Of a stretch of DNA of 64,000 nt, positions 25,777-34,358 are shown piece after piece. This DNA is from an uncultured Paracoccaceae bacterium (GTDB lineage: Bacteria; Pseudomonadota; Alphaproteobacteria; Rhodobacterales; Rhodobacteraceae): assembly GCA_951812615.1 (NCBI GenBank), contig CATOSU010000013.1:61581-125580 (forward strand). The letters run 5' to 3'. The translations under genes and the position numbers were made by a program. The notes under the pieces are model-generated. The model worked only from the letters and a program-made list of their open reading frames with translations, did no database searches and had not been told where the DNA came from. Every line of letters starts with the position of its first letter. The first letter of the stretch is position 1.

Positions 25777-26088
25777 ATGGCCGAAACCGCCTTTAACACG
25801 ATTGCCGAGATCCAGCGCCTGCGTGATGCAGGCTTTGAACAGACGCAGGCCGAAGCCATCACGCTGTCGATCCATGCCGGTGTCACCGGCGGTGTCGCCA
25901 GCAAGGCCGATGTCGATCATCTCAGGACCGAGATCAAGGCGGATGTGGCGCTTGTGCGTCAGGAGATGGAAACTCTCCGGGTGGAGATCACAACCGAACT
26001 GAAATGGATCAGGATTATTGGCGGGACGATCCTTCTGGTTCTGCCCTGGCTGGCAGCGCTGATCGGCGCAACCCTGCCCAGCCCGTGA
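25777..26088 (+). CDS. Small DUF1640-like coiled-coil membrane protein
   Basis: A 103-residue protein: N-terminal FNTIAEIQRLRDAGFEQTQAEAIT (the DUF1640/CCDC90 hallmark), a coiled coil (KADVDHLRTEIKADVALVRQEMETLRVEI) and a C-terminal membrane helix (GGTILLVLPWLAALIG). It is oriented against the pilus operon in a short gap. It resembles the longer protein at 14617-15117. The function is unknown. Confidence 0.75.
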   Translation: MAETAFNTIAEIQRLRDAGFEQTQAEAITLSIHAGVTGGVASKADVDHLRTEIKADVALVRQEMETLRVEITTELKWIRIIGGTILLVLPWLAALIGATLPSP

Positions 26089-26174
26089 GATCGCCCCGGC
26101 GGGTGGGCCACAGGCGTTCCGCCCCGCAGCGGTGAGGGGGTCGAAACTCCCCGCGTCTGTGGCGTCCCAATTCA

Positions 26175-26873
26175 TCATTCGTAGGTCAGCCTTGCGTTCG
26201 GGGTGACGAGATCGGGGCGTTTGATGCGCCGTCCGGGGTCTTGCGCAATGAGTTCGCGATAGGTGGTGGCGGTCTGGGCGCGATTGATGCCGACGCCAAG
26301 CTCTTCCGCTGACGGGAAATCCGGACAGAGCGTCCAGGTCACCACAGGCAGGCGCTCCTGGAGATGCCCCGGATTCCAGGACCACCATTTGCGGCGCCAG
26401 GGCGTGAACCAGAGCACCTCGCCGGTCGCGGCGTCATAAAGCGGGGAGAGGGCGGGGTTCTGCGGGTTGGCCGTGTTCACATTCATCAGCGGGAAGGTGC
26501 CGCGGTTCGTCTTGACCAGCATTGAGGCCCAGGGGTCGGTGAAATGGGCCGAGCCTTCCTCGTCTGTCCCGCAATAAGCATAACGCCCGTCTTGGGTGAG
26601 CGCGATGATCTTGATCTCGTCAAAGCTGGCATCGATGGGGTGGAAAATCCGCGCCACCATGACGGTGTTTCCGAACAGCGCCATCATGTCCTCGGCGCGG
26701 ACATTGCCCGGTGGCTCCCGGTAGCCGGGGTCATGCCAGGCCCCCTGGCTTTCGGGGCGGCTGATCACACGATAGGCTTCTTCGAGTGTTGTGGGAATAT
26801 TGGACTGGGCCGCGCCCGGCGGGGCGGCAAGGGTGAGGGCTGCGGCCAGCGCGGCAGGGATAAAGCTCTTCAT
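26175..26873 (-). CDS. Secreted protein of the pilus operon, unknown
   Basis: A 232-residue protein. I choose ATG 26873 because AAGGA lies 8 bp upstream and a good signal peptide follows (MKSFIPAALAAALTLAAPPGAAQ). A longer frame to 27002 overlaps the previous stop but adds an unlikely tail. The mature part has aromatic-rich stretches (LWFTPWRRKWWSWNPG) and lone cysteines. The family is not recognised. It belongs to the run of exported proteins between pilO and pilP. Confidence 0.6.
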   Translation of the reverse strand: MKSFIPAALAAALTLAAPPGAAQSNIPTTLEEAYRVISRPESQGAWHDPGYREPPGNVRAEDMMALFGNTVMVARIFHPIDASFDEIKIIALTQDGRYAYCGTDEEGSAHFTDPWASMLVKTNRGTFPLMNVNTANPQNPALSPLYDAATGEVLWFTPWRRKWWSWNPGHLQERLPVVTWTLCPDFPSAEELGVGINRAQTATTYRELIAQDPGRRIKRPDLVTPNARLTYE

Positions 26874-26998
26874 GGTGTGGATCCTTGTCTGAGCGGGTGA
26901 GGCGGCACCCGGGCGGGTATCGCTGGATGAACCGCCCCTTGCGGGACGGCGGCGTGAGACACTGCGCGGCAGAGTCAGTAATAGGGTCGGGGGACAGG

Positions 26999-29029
26999 TC
27001 ATGCCTCGACCTCTTCGGGCAGCCAGCGGGCCATCAGGCGGCGCACCATGGCGCAGTAAATCCCGAAGGCGTTCTCGGGGCGGTTGGTGTTGACCGCGTC
27101 CACCGCCCGGTCCACCTCTCCTCCGATCCAGTCCCAGTCGGGGTGGGTTTCGGGGATTGCCGCCACGATGCGCGGGGCCTGGGCATAATATTGGGCAATG
27201 AGCTTCGCACCCTGCGGGTGGTTGGCCATCCAGCCGTCACGAAAGGCGCGGAGAGCCGTGAGCGTCGGGCCGTCATCGGCCTCGCCCCGGCGCTCGACAA
27301 TCGCCGTGGTCAGGAAACAGCCGCCCCTGCCGCCACCGCTGGTGCCCGACCGCCCGCCGAAGATCCCGCCGAGGAATCCGCCGCGCGAATCGCCCCGGGA
27401 GCGGCTGCTGCCGGAGCCTCGGTTAAAGGAATCACTTCTCGGCCCGTTGCAGGTGCCGCAATCGTTGGGGACCTCGCGCGCGATGCCGCCATGCACGGCG
27501 ACATGGTCCTGCGCCTCGCTGTAGCGCGCAAAATCGCCGCGCCCGTCGCCATTTACATCGTAGGAGTGTGCACCGCCATCGTAGGAGTGTGCACCGCCAT
27601 CGCCGGACGGGGGTGACGGCGGCCTGCGGCAGGTGTTCTTGATCAAGTGCCAGGATCCGGGATCGGCCACGGTCCAGGCTGTGTCGGGGGTGGTCGAGGC
27701 GTCGGAATAGACCCGGCGTGTCAGCGTCTCAGTGCGCTGATCGATGACCTCGCCCTCCTGACCGGCGGGGCAGGCCAGCGGGCGGGTCTCGGGAACCCTG
27801 GCTGTCATGACCCTAAAGCAGTCATTGATCACCCAGGTGACCGTGATCGGGTCGCGCTTCCAGTCGTCGGGGAAGGTGAACGTGCGCTGCCATCCGGTCC
27901 GGGTGCCCTTCGGGAACCGGAAACCATGGGTGTCCCGGCAGGTTTTGGCCGGTACCTCCTTGTTATCTACAGTCGCGACGGAGGGCGTGGAGCAGTGCTC
28001 GCTATCAATCCAGCCGTCATTGTCGATCCGGCCATGCAGGTCGGGCAGGAGCGGGGCACCTTTCGCATTGACAAACACCCCGCCCAGCATGAGCCGTTTG
28101 CTGGTACGATAGCCCGTCTTGCCCTCCTTATCGCAGGGCAGAAGCCGGGTTTCGCGCTGCGGATGCCAGCCCACATTGACGAACAACGCCAGGGCGGGTG
28201 CGGGATCGAACGCCCATGGTCCGTCCCGGAGCGTCCCGAAACAGGCATCGATACTCTTTTCCTCGCCGAACGCATTGTACAGGACAGGCGCATCCTTTGT
28301 GCCGCCGGTCACGCGCGGGGCTTTTTCGATGGCCACCCCGAGATCGTCCCGCAGCCGGTGCCAGGCGGTGATGGCGACCTGCACCATCTCCGGGATCCAG
28401 CTGTCGCGTATACCCGCCCGCCTGGAGGTCCCCGGTCCGAACCAGACCAGTACCTCGCGGCGTCCCGAGGCGTCATAGTCCCTGCCGCCACAGGCTTGGG
28501 CCCGGATATCCCAGTCCTCCGGGGTGATCCCGGTGCCGGTGAAGAGCCCGTCCTTCCAGTAGTCCGCCGTGCCCACAAGCGTCTTCGCGCGGCGAAGATG
28601 TTCGTCGGTGACCCTGCCCGCGTCGTGAAGCTCCTGAACGGCGGCGACAAAGCGCTTCAGATTGTCAACCGCGCGCCTGCCGCCTGTCCTGACGCGGTCA
28701 GGCCGCCAGCGCGCCGGGTCGCTGTCACTGTCAATATGCTCAACAAAATCCTCAAGCAGCGGCGGCGGCAGGGTGCGGAGCGCCAGGGCCACCCGGTCCC
28801 GGGTTGTGACCAGCAGCATGTCATAATGCAGCGCCGTCGCCCGGTAGGCCTCGCACAGGGCGCGCGCCGTGCCGCTGAAATCGGGAATGATCCTCCCATC
28901 ATCTGCGCGGCGCGGCAAATGGCAGTCGATGCCGAGCAGGGGGTTGCGGGCCTGATCGGCGCGGGCCGAGCCGGCGGTGAGCGCGGTGGAGAGAAGCAGG
29001 CCGGCCAGGGCGGAGCGAGGGCAGATCAT
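26999..29029 (-). CDS. Large secreted protein with CFI-box C-terminal domain
   Basis: A 676-residue exported protein (signal SALAGLLLSTALTAGSARA). A large cysteine-containing N-terminal region is followed by a direct duplication GGAHSYD-GGAHSYD. Next is a calcium-loop-like DVNGDGRGDF (dockerin/FG-GAP style) and a Gly/Ser/Arg-rich linker. The C-terminal block GGCFLTTAIVERRGEADDGPTLTALRAFRD matches the CFI-box-CTERM type (Cys-Phe-x-Thr-Thr-Ala then LRxFRD). Position between pilO and the next exported gene suggests a surface or tip component of the thin pilus. I know no homologue of defined function. Confidence 0.6.
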   Translation of the reverse strand: MICPRSALAGLLLSTALTAGSARADQARNPLLGIDCHLPRRADDGRIIPDFSGTARALCEAYRATALHYDMLLVTTRDRVALALRTLPPPLLEDFVEHIDSDSDPARWRPDRVRTGGRRAVDNLKRFVAAVQELHDAGRVTDEHLRRAKTLVGTADYWKDGLFTGTGITPEDWDIRAQACGGRDYDASGRREVLVWFGPGTSRRAGIRDSWIPEMVQVAITAWHRLRDDLGVAIEKAPRVTGGTKDAPVLYNAFGEEKSIDACFGTLRDGPWAFDPAPALALFVNVGWHPQRETRLLPCDKEGKTGYRTSKRLMLGGVFVNAKGAPLLPDLHGRIDNDGWIDSEHCSTPSVATVDNKEVPAKTCRDTHGFRFPKGTRTGWQRTFTFPDDWKRDPITVTWVINDCFRVMTARVPETRPLACPAGQEGEVIDQRTETLTRRVYSDASTTPDTAWTVADPGSWHLIKNTCRRPPSPPSGDGGAHSYDGGAHSYDVNGDGRGDFARYSEAQDHVAVHGGIAREVPNDCGTCNGPRSDSFNRGSGSSRSRGDSRGGFLGGIFGGRSGTSGGGRGGCFLTTAIVERRGEADDGPTLTALRAFRDGWMANHPQGAKLIAQYYAQAPRIVAAIPETHPDWDWIGGEVDRAVDAVNTNRPENAFGIYCAMVRRLMARWLPEEVEA

Positions 29030-30333
29030 GGCAGGGATTCTTTCGACGACGGGGTGTCGGACGTGTGCCCCGCCTCAAAGAGGGTCGCCGGAACATTCCG
29101 CCCTGACCGGGGCCGGAGCAGCAGCAGCGCCTTGTCCCCTGCGGAAAGGTCGAGCCGAACCGGTTCAAGCTCTGCGATGCGCGCGGCCTTGCCAAAGAGC
29201 GCGGCCGGATCGCCGGAGGCGGTGATTGCAAAGCCGCTCCCCTCCTCTTTGACCGCGCCGGGTTGCCCGGCCCAGAGCGCGGCCAGCACAGGGCCAGCAT
29301 CGGGGCCAGCATCGGGGCCAAGATCGGGAGAGAGATCAGAAGCGCCCGGCCGCAGCGGCAGCGTGCGTGTTCGCCAGAGCAGCAGCGCCTGATCGGATCG
29401 GCGTTGACCGTGAGGCCAGGCGGCGAGAACCCGGTCGGAGGCGCGGTCGCCCAGAACCGGGTTGGACCCGCCGACCGGTGTCAACCGGTGCCAGAGCAGC
29501 ATTGTCACGGCCGGAGGACCCTCCGGCGCGGGCAGATCGAGGTCAATCGTTTCGGGCAGATGCCCGGCCAGCGCACAGCCCCGGGCCCCGGCCTGCCAGC
29601 CCGCGATGCGCGGCCACCAGTCGGCCAGGGTTTCTGTGCAGGCGGCGGCAAAGGATCCGACCTCCAAGGCGGCGCGGATCATGGCCGGCGGCGGGGCCAG
29701 AGGGGACCGGGCGAGACGGTCCAGAACCGGCGGGAGGGCAAGGACGAGCGCAAGCGCGCCGGCCAGGGCGCTGCCCCCGAAGACCATGGTCCGGCGCGAC
29801 ACGCCGGTGCGGGCGATAAAGGCCGGTGCGGGCGCAGGCGCAACCGTCACAACCGGAGCCGTGGTCCCGATGCGGGATATGTCTTTTGCGAGAGGCTCGT
29901 CGGCGACCGCGATGCCTGCCAGCGGTGTGGTGGCGTCAATCTCGCTGATAGCGGCCATCAGTGCGGCGCGGGTGCCATGAAACTCTTCGGACGCGGGAAC
30001 CGGACGGACCCGGTCGGCTGCGGGTTCGGGCGCGCTGCCCCCCGTTGAAATTTCGGCCTGCCCAAGCCACCAGAGATCGCTGTCGGGGAGATGCGCGACG
30101 AACAGCCAGGTGCCTTGTTCGGCCCCATCCAGTCCCGCGCCGAGGGCAATGAGCAATGCGCCGGCCCCGGCAGCGGCGGCCGGGCCGTCCGCCACCCGGT
30201 CGCCGTGGGGGAGCAGGGCGGCGTTGCCGCGCAGCGACAGGCCCGCCAGAACGCCGGTTCGCGCGGGTTGCCAGTCGAGCCCGGCGACAAGCCGGGTGCC
30301 ATCCGCAAGCGTTATGATCCGGGGGGCCATCAT
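29026..30333 (-). CDS. pilO: Thin-pilus protein PilO-like (PilO2 family)
   Basis: A 435-residue protein. The N-terminal domain (IITLADGTRLVAGLDWQ … WLFVAHLPDSDLWWLGQ) resembles the cytoplasmic domain of IncI PilO. One central membrane helix follows (GGSALAGALALVLALPPVL), then a periplasmic part with two cysteines. It sits directly after the secretin gene, as in R64. It overlaps neighbours by 4 bp on both sides. Confidence 0.75.
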   Translation of the reverse strand: MMAPRIITLADGTRLVAGLDWQPARTGVLAGLSLRGNAALLPHGDRVADGPAAAAGAGALLIALGAGLDGAEQGTWLFVAHLPDSDLWWLGQAEISTGGSAPEPAADRVRPVPASEEFHGTRAALMAAISEIDATTPLAGIAVADEPLAKDISRIGTTAPVVTVAPAPAPAFIARTGVSRRTMVFGGSALAGALALVLALPPVLDRLARSPLAPPPAMIRAALEVGSFAAACTETLADWWPRIAGWQAGARGCALAGHLPETIDLDLPAPEGPPAVTMLLWHRLTPVGGSNPVLGDRASDRVLAAWPHGQRRSDQALLLWRTRTLPLRPGASDLSPDLGPDAGPDAGPVLAALWAGQPGAVKEEGSGFAITASGDPAALFGKAARIAELEPVRLDLSAGDKALLLLRPRSGRNVPATLFEAGHTSDTPSSKESLP

Positions 30334-31820
30334 CCGCGGCCTCCCGATGGGATGAGCGTCGGGCGCACCAGGACGATCATGCGGACCTTTTGGCGTTTTG
30401 CATCGCTCGACCCGCCAAGGCCAAGGAGGCGGAAGGGACCGAGGCCGCTGTCACTCGCTTCGGAGACATCCTGCTCATAGCCCGAGAGCACCAGCGTTTC
30501 GCCGGGGGCCAGCACGGTCTGGTTGCGAATGGCGCGGCTGCCGACAGCGGGAGCCTGGACGGTCTCTGTGCCCGAGCCGAAGCTCTGGATATCAACCAGG
30601 TGCCGCTGGCTCAGCGTGAGGGCCAGCTGGATGCGGCGCGGGCCGACAAGCCGCGGCAGCACGGTCAGGCTGAGACCGGTTTCCAACTCGCCAATCTCGT
30701 GGCTTTTCGTTACGTCCCCGGTGTCCTTGTCCGTTTCGGTGGTGACGCTGCGGAGATAGCTGCGCTCTTCGGTGAGCGCGATGGGGGAGACCGCGCCCGA
30801 TTGCGCCACGGTGGAGGCGAGACGGTAATCGACGACAGATCTGTCGCGCGCCAGCGCCCGGAAGTTGATCTTGTTTGCCCCGCGCGAGATCACCAGCCCG
30901 CCCGTGGCATCACCGGCGGCGGCTGCGGTGAGCGTTGCGGTGCCCGCACCGATCCCGGTCGAGAAGTTGACCCCGATCCCGAATTTGTCGGCACGATCCG
31001 TGTCCACGAAATAAACCGCCACTTCGAGCCCGATGCGCATCGCTGCCGTTGCGGCCACGTCGTCGAGCACGTCGCCCACGGCCTTGAGGACCGAGGGCGG
31101 GCCGAAGACCTCGACCCGGCCCGATTGCTGCGAGAGGGTTACCCGCGCCGGGGCGGGTGCCAGTGGCGCGAGCCGGGCCTCAAGCTCGGCCCAGGGATCA
31201 AGCGTGCGGCTGGTGGAGACGCTCACGCCGGTCGCGTCGCTTTCGGTTTTGTCGGTCATTTCGGTCGTGCCGGTGGGCAGGGCCAGCCGCCAGGTCTTGC
31301 GCGTCATGCGGTCGATGGTGATCACGCCGCCGCCCGGCCCGTCATGGGACCAGGCAACATCCATGCGCGCGCCAAGCCGGTCAAGGAACGCCGAGAGCGG
31401 TCCTTCGTAACTTGCCGCCATGGTCGTGCGGATGGGCACAGAGACCACGTCGCCGCTCCCGAGGATGTAGCGGGTGCGGATATTGACCGGGATTTCTGTG
31501 GCGGCGGTGATCGCGGCGGCGATGGTCTCGACATCGGCCTGCCCCCTGAGGGCGAGAGAAATGCCCCGCGCGCCCTCGACCGCTTCGGGCAATGGCGCGC
31601 CGGAGACCTGTCCGCGCTCGACCTCCACGGCGGCGCCGTAAAAGGGCCGGTCCTCGCGCAGGATCTCGCCGCGCATTTGGGCCGCCAGGCGGTCGCGCTC
31701 GGCGGCGGTGAGGCGGCGGCCGTGCTCAAGCCCTTCGGCGGCATCGTTGCGAATACCGGTATCACAGGCGGCCAGACCCAGGACGCAGAGGAGGACGTAT
31801 GTGAGAGGCGCGCGCCTCAC
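30330..31820 (-). CDS. pilN: Type IVb pilus secretin PilN
   Basis: A 496-residue outer-membrane secretin lipoprotein: signal and lipobox VLGLAAC, an N-domain with the secretin repeat region (RVTLSQQSGRVEVFGPPSVLKAVGDVL), and a C-terminal secretin beta-barrel ending GETLVLSGYEQD…VRMIVLVRPTLIPSG. It forms the outer-membrane gate for the thin pilus. Length and domain order fit PilN. Confidence 0.88.
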   Translation of the reverse strand: MRRAPLTYVLLCVLGLAACDTGIRNDAAEGLEHGRRLTAAERDRLAAQMRGEILREDRPFYGAAVEVERGQVSGAPLPEAVEGARGISLALRGQADVETIAAAITAATEIPVNIRTRYILGSGDVVSVPIRTTMAASYEGPLSAFLDRLGARMDVAWSHDGPGGGVITIDRMTRKTWRLALPTGTTEMTDKTESDATGVSVSTSRTLDPWAELEARLAPLAPAPARVTLSQQSGRVEVFGPPSVLKAVGDVLDDVAATAAMRIGLEVAVYFVDTDRADKFGIGVNFSTGIGAGTATLTAAAAGDATGGLVISRGANKINFRALARDRSVVDYRLASTVAQSGAVSPIALTEERSYLRSVTTETDKDTGDVTKSHEIGELETGLSLTVLPRLVGPRRIQLALTLSQRHLVDIQSFGSGTETVQAPAVGSRAIRNQTVLAPGETLVLSGYEQDVSEASDSGLGPFRLLGLGGSSDAKRQKVRMIVLVRPTLIPSGGRG

Positions 31821-32653
31821 AGCGGACCTCCCAGACGCAGAACGTTGTTGGGATAGAGCCGGATGCGGGGCGGCAACCCGTCATGGGCAAGGCCGCGCAC
31901 GATCTCGCCCACGGCGTCGTCAAAGGAGGCCTGTACGCGGATGGGCACACGCAGACGCCAGGCATCCGAACTGTCGACGATCACCGTCCAGCCTGCGGTC
32001 CGGCCCCAGCGTTTGAGCACATCGGCGAGATATTCGTCTGCCCGTGCGGTCCAGACCGGCAGCGGCGGTGGCGACGGTGGCGCTGCCGCCTCCGGGGCGG
32101 GAGCGGTGCGCACGACGGCGGTCGGGCTGGCCCCGGTTGCTGCTGGCCCGGCTTGTGCGGGTTGGATCCTGCCCGGCCCCGGTCCTGCCGCACAAGGCAA
32201 GGTGATTCGGGTGCCGACCCTCAGCCGCTTCGGATCAAGGCCGGGATTGGCGGCTGCGATTTCAGACCAGCGACGGGAATTTCCGAGGCGTGCGGCGGCG
32301 ATCTTGCCCAGCGTGTCGCCGGGCTGGATCATATGAGTGGGACAGCTCCGGGAGGCGGTCGCTGGCGGGGTGGTGGCAGTGGCAGCGCTGGCCCGGGCGC
32401 TGAAGAGACGGCCCAGAACCCCGGTGCCGGATTGCGGGGCTCCGGGCTTTGCATCCGCCGGGGTTGCGGCGGTCTCGAACCGGGCCTCGGTCTGTCCGTC
32501 CCCGGCGGTGGCGCGGTGCACCGGTGGGGCGTAGATTTGCCAGTCGGGACAACGGATGAGACCGTCCTGCGCGGCGGCGGATATCGCGGGCCAAAGGAGC
32601 AGCACAAGGGCACAGCAGGAGAGCCGCCCAGGGCCGCTCACCGGGCCGCTCAC
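31817..32653 (-). CDS. PilL-like LysM/TcpQ protein
   Basis: About 278 residues from GTG 32653 (GTG 32641 also possible); upstream frame residues are not protein-like. A signal (LSCCALVLLLWPAISAAA) precedes a LysM domain (MIQPGDTLGKIAAARLGNSRRWSEIAAANPGL), a proline/alanine linker and a C-terminal TcpQ/PilL-like domain (YLADVLKRWGRTAGWTVIVDSSDAWRL). Such proteins bind peptidoglycan and help place the secretin. It is the first gene of the pilus operon, overlapping pilN by 4 bp. Confidence 0.7.
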   Translation of the reverse strand: MSGPVSGPGRLSCCALVLLLWPAISAAAQDGLIRCPDWQIYAPPVHRATAGDGQTEARFETAATPADAKPGAPQSGTGVLGRLFSARASAATATTPPATASRSCPTHMIQPGDTLGKIAAARLGNSRRWSEIAAANPGLDPKRLRVGTRITLPCAAGPGPGRIQPAQAGPAATGASPTAVVRTAPAPEAAAPPSPPPLPVWTARADEYLADVLKRWGRTAGWTVIVDSSDAWRLRVPIRVQASFDDAVGEIVRGLAHDGLPPRIRLYPNNVLRLGGPL

Positions 32654-32860
32654 CGGGGCAGTCCCCAAGGCGTCGCGCGAAAAAAATCCTTTACTGGAAA
32701 GGGATTCGGCGCAATACCGGAGCCACGATGCCAGATCTGAAGAGTAAATATGCGCCGCTTTGCGGGACCGGAGCCGGGGCGTCAGGCAGCGCTCAGCCCC
32801 CTGCGCGCAGGCAGATCTTGCGAAATCGGCTCTTGACATCCAGGCCGACCGCGCGCGCCC

Positions 32861-32922
32861 AGGTTCGCAGGTTCGCAGGTTCGCAGGTTCGCAGGTTCGC
32901 AGGTTCGCAGGTTCGCAGGTTC
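32861..32922. repeat. Tandem 8-bp repeats (AGGTTCGC)n upstream of repC
   Basis: Seven perfect AGGTTCGC units and a partial eighth lie in the 700-bp gap between the pilus operon and repC. The array could be iteron-like DNA of the replicon or a slippage-prone microsatellite; no protein-coding frame there is convincing. The rest of 32,654-33,198 shows nothing I can name. Confidence 0.8.
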
Positions 32923-33198
32923 CGCGTACGCGTTAGCATCATGTCAAAAACATTCCACATGGGCTGAAGACTACCGACTGGTCGCAGGACGCGCAAGCCC
33001 GCCGGAAAACCCCGACACCCCACAAGACCTGACCGCTGACACCGGTGCCTCACCCGAATCTTGCCCAATGCCCCTATCTGGGGTAGCAGGGAGGGCATCG
33101 GCCACAAGATACAGAAAGGATTCTGCCCCGCAAACACCTGAACACGACCCCGTAAAAACCGAAACCGCGCAGGTCTTACCCACGCGGATCAGTCAGTC

Positions 33199-33248
33199 AA
33201 GGCCGGAAGTACGAATTCTTTTTGTCGAGATTTTCGTACTCCGGCCTT
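33199..33248. promoter_or_regulatory. Long hairpin upstream of repC
   Basis: Arms 33199-33215 and 33233-33248 (AAGGCCGGAAGTACGAA against TTCGTACTCCGGCCTT) pair almost perfectly with one bulged base around a T-rich loop. It precedes repC by about 100 bp. In repABC-type plasmids this position carries counter-transcribed RNA or attenuator structures controlling RepC. That role is inferred. Confidence 0.6.
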
Positions 33249-33261
33249 GGCAGATTGTCCA

Positions 33262-33283
33262 CCCAAAAAAGACATTTTTTGGG
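33262..33283. terminator. Bidirectional terminator-like A/T hairpin
   Basis: CCCAAAAAA and TTTTTTGGG pair around GACA (one mismatch), giving an A-tract on one arm and a T-tract on the other, so each strand ends its stem in T residues. It lies between the long hairpin and a perfect palindrome just before repC. It could terminate a short regulatory RNA. Confidence 0.45.
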
Positions 33284-33300
33284 GCGGGAGGGCATTTTTT

Positions 33301-33320
33301 TGCCGGGAGGCCTCCCGGCA
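33301..33320. promoter_or_regulatory. Perfect 20-bp palindrome before repC
   Basis: TGCCGGGAGGCCTCCCGGCA is a perfect palindrome ending 31 bp before the repC ATG. It would fold into a very stable hairpin in the mRNA leader, close to the AAGGA ribosome site at 33339-33343, or could bind a dimeric regulator. Confidence 0.55.
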
Positions 33321-34358
33321 GGCCTGCGCATGAGCATGAAGGACCATGCGCATGACACTGAACACAGACATCATTTACACCCCCGCGGCGGGGGTCTACG
33401 ACCCTGCCCGCGCCCATGAGATACAGGCGTTCATCCCCGCGCCGGACCGCCATTCGGCCCTGCCGGGGGACGTGACCAAGGCGGGCGCCATCGCGATGAT
33501 CGCCAAGGGGCTGCGGCTCTGCGGTCTTGGCGAGGGCACGATCGCGCAGTGGCGCTGCATTGCGGACACGACCGAGCGCGCCGCCTGGCACGCGCACGAC
33601 CGGTCGCCGGTCAACTGGCGGCGGCAATGCGACATGGCGCGCGAGCTGGGGCTGAGCGAGCGCCAGTGGCGCCGCGGCGAGGTGGCGCTGGAGCGCGCCG
33701 GGGTTCTGGCGCGGGCCACGGCGGAGAACGGCTACCGGGGCCGGCGCTCGGGCGAGCCCTGGCGCGGCCCGGTGTCCTGCGGTCTGTCACTGGAACCGGC
33801 GCTGGCGAACTACCCCGCCTTCGTGGAGAGGCTGGCGGCGGCGGATGTGGCCGAGGCCGCGCGGCTTGAACTGGTGATGAACACGCGCCTGTCGCGCCGC
33901 CGCCTGCGCCAGACCATCGCGGCCATTCCGGACCGGGAGGTCCATCACTGGGCCGGGTCGGCGCTGGCCGATCTTGAGGGGGACTTGCGGCCCGCCTCCC
34001 CGCGCGTGGCGGAGGCGGATGTGCTGTTGCGCTGGCACCGGGGTCTTCTGGACCTTGAGGCCCGCCTGCGCCGCGCCCTCGCGCCGATGCCCCTCCCCGA
34101 CCCGGACGCACAGGACGCCCCGCCCACCGACACCGCCACCCCTCCCGGGGAAGAACATGCCATGCGCCACCGCACCGCCCCATTGCCTTCAAAGCAGGAT
34201 CCCACGGCCAGACCGGTGCAAGAGACTGCGGAAAAAAATCCGTCCCGGAATCAGCCGCCTGTGGAAAACGTGGAAAAACAACTACATATGTCCGCCGCAC
34301 CGGACATCGGTGGCCGGTGCCATATACAACCTCAAATAAACTTAAATGAATCCTGTAA

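Noticed and set aside
32861..32922. CRISPR array
   Set aside because: The units are 8 bp and contiguous with no spacers; it is a simple tandem repeat.
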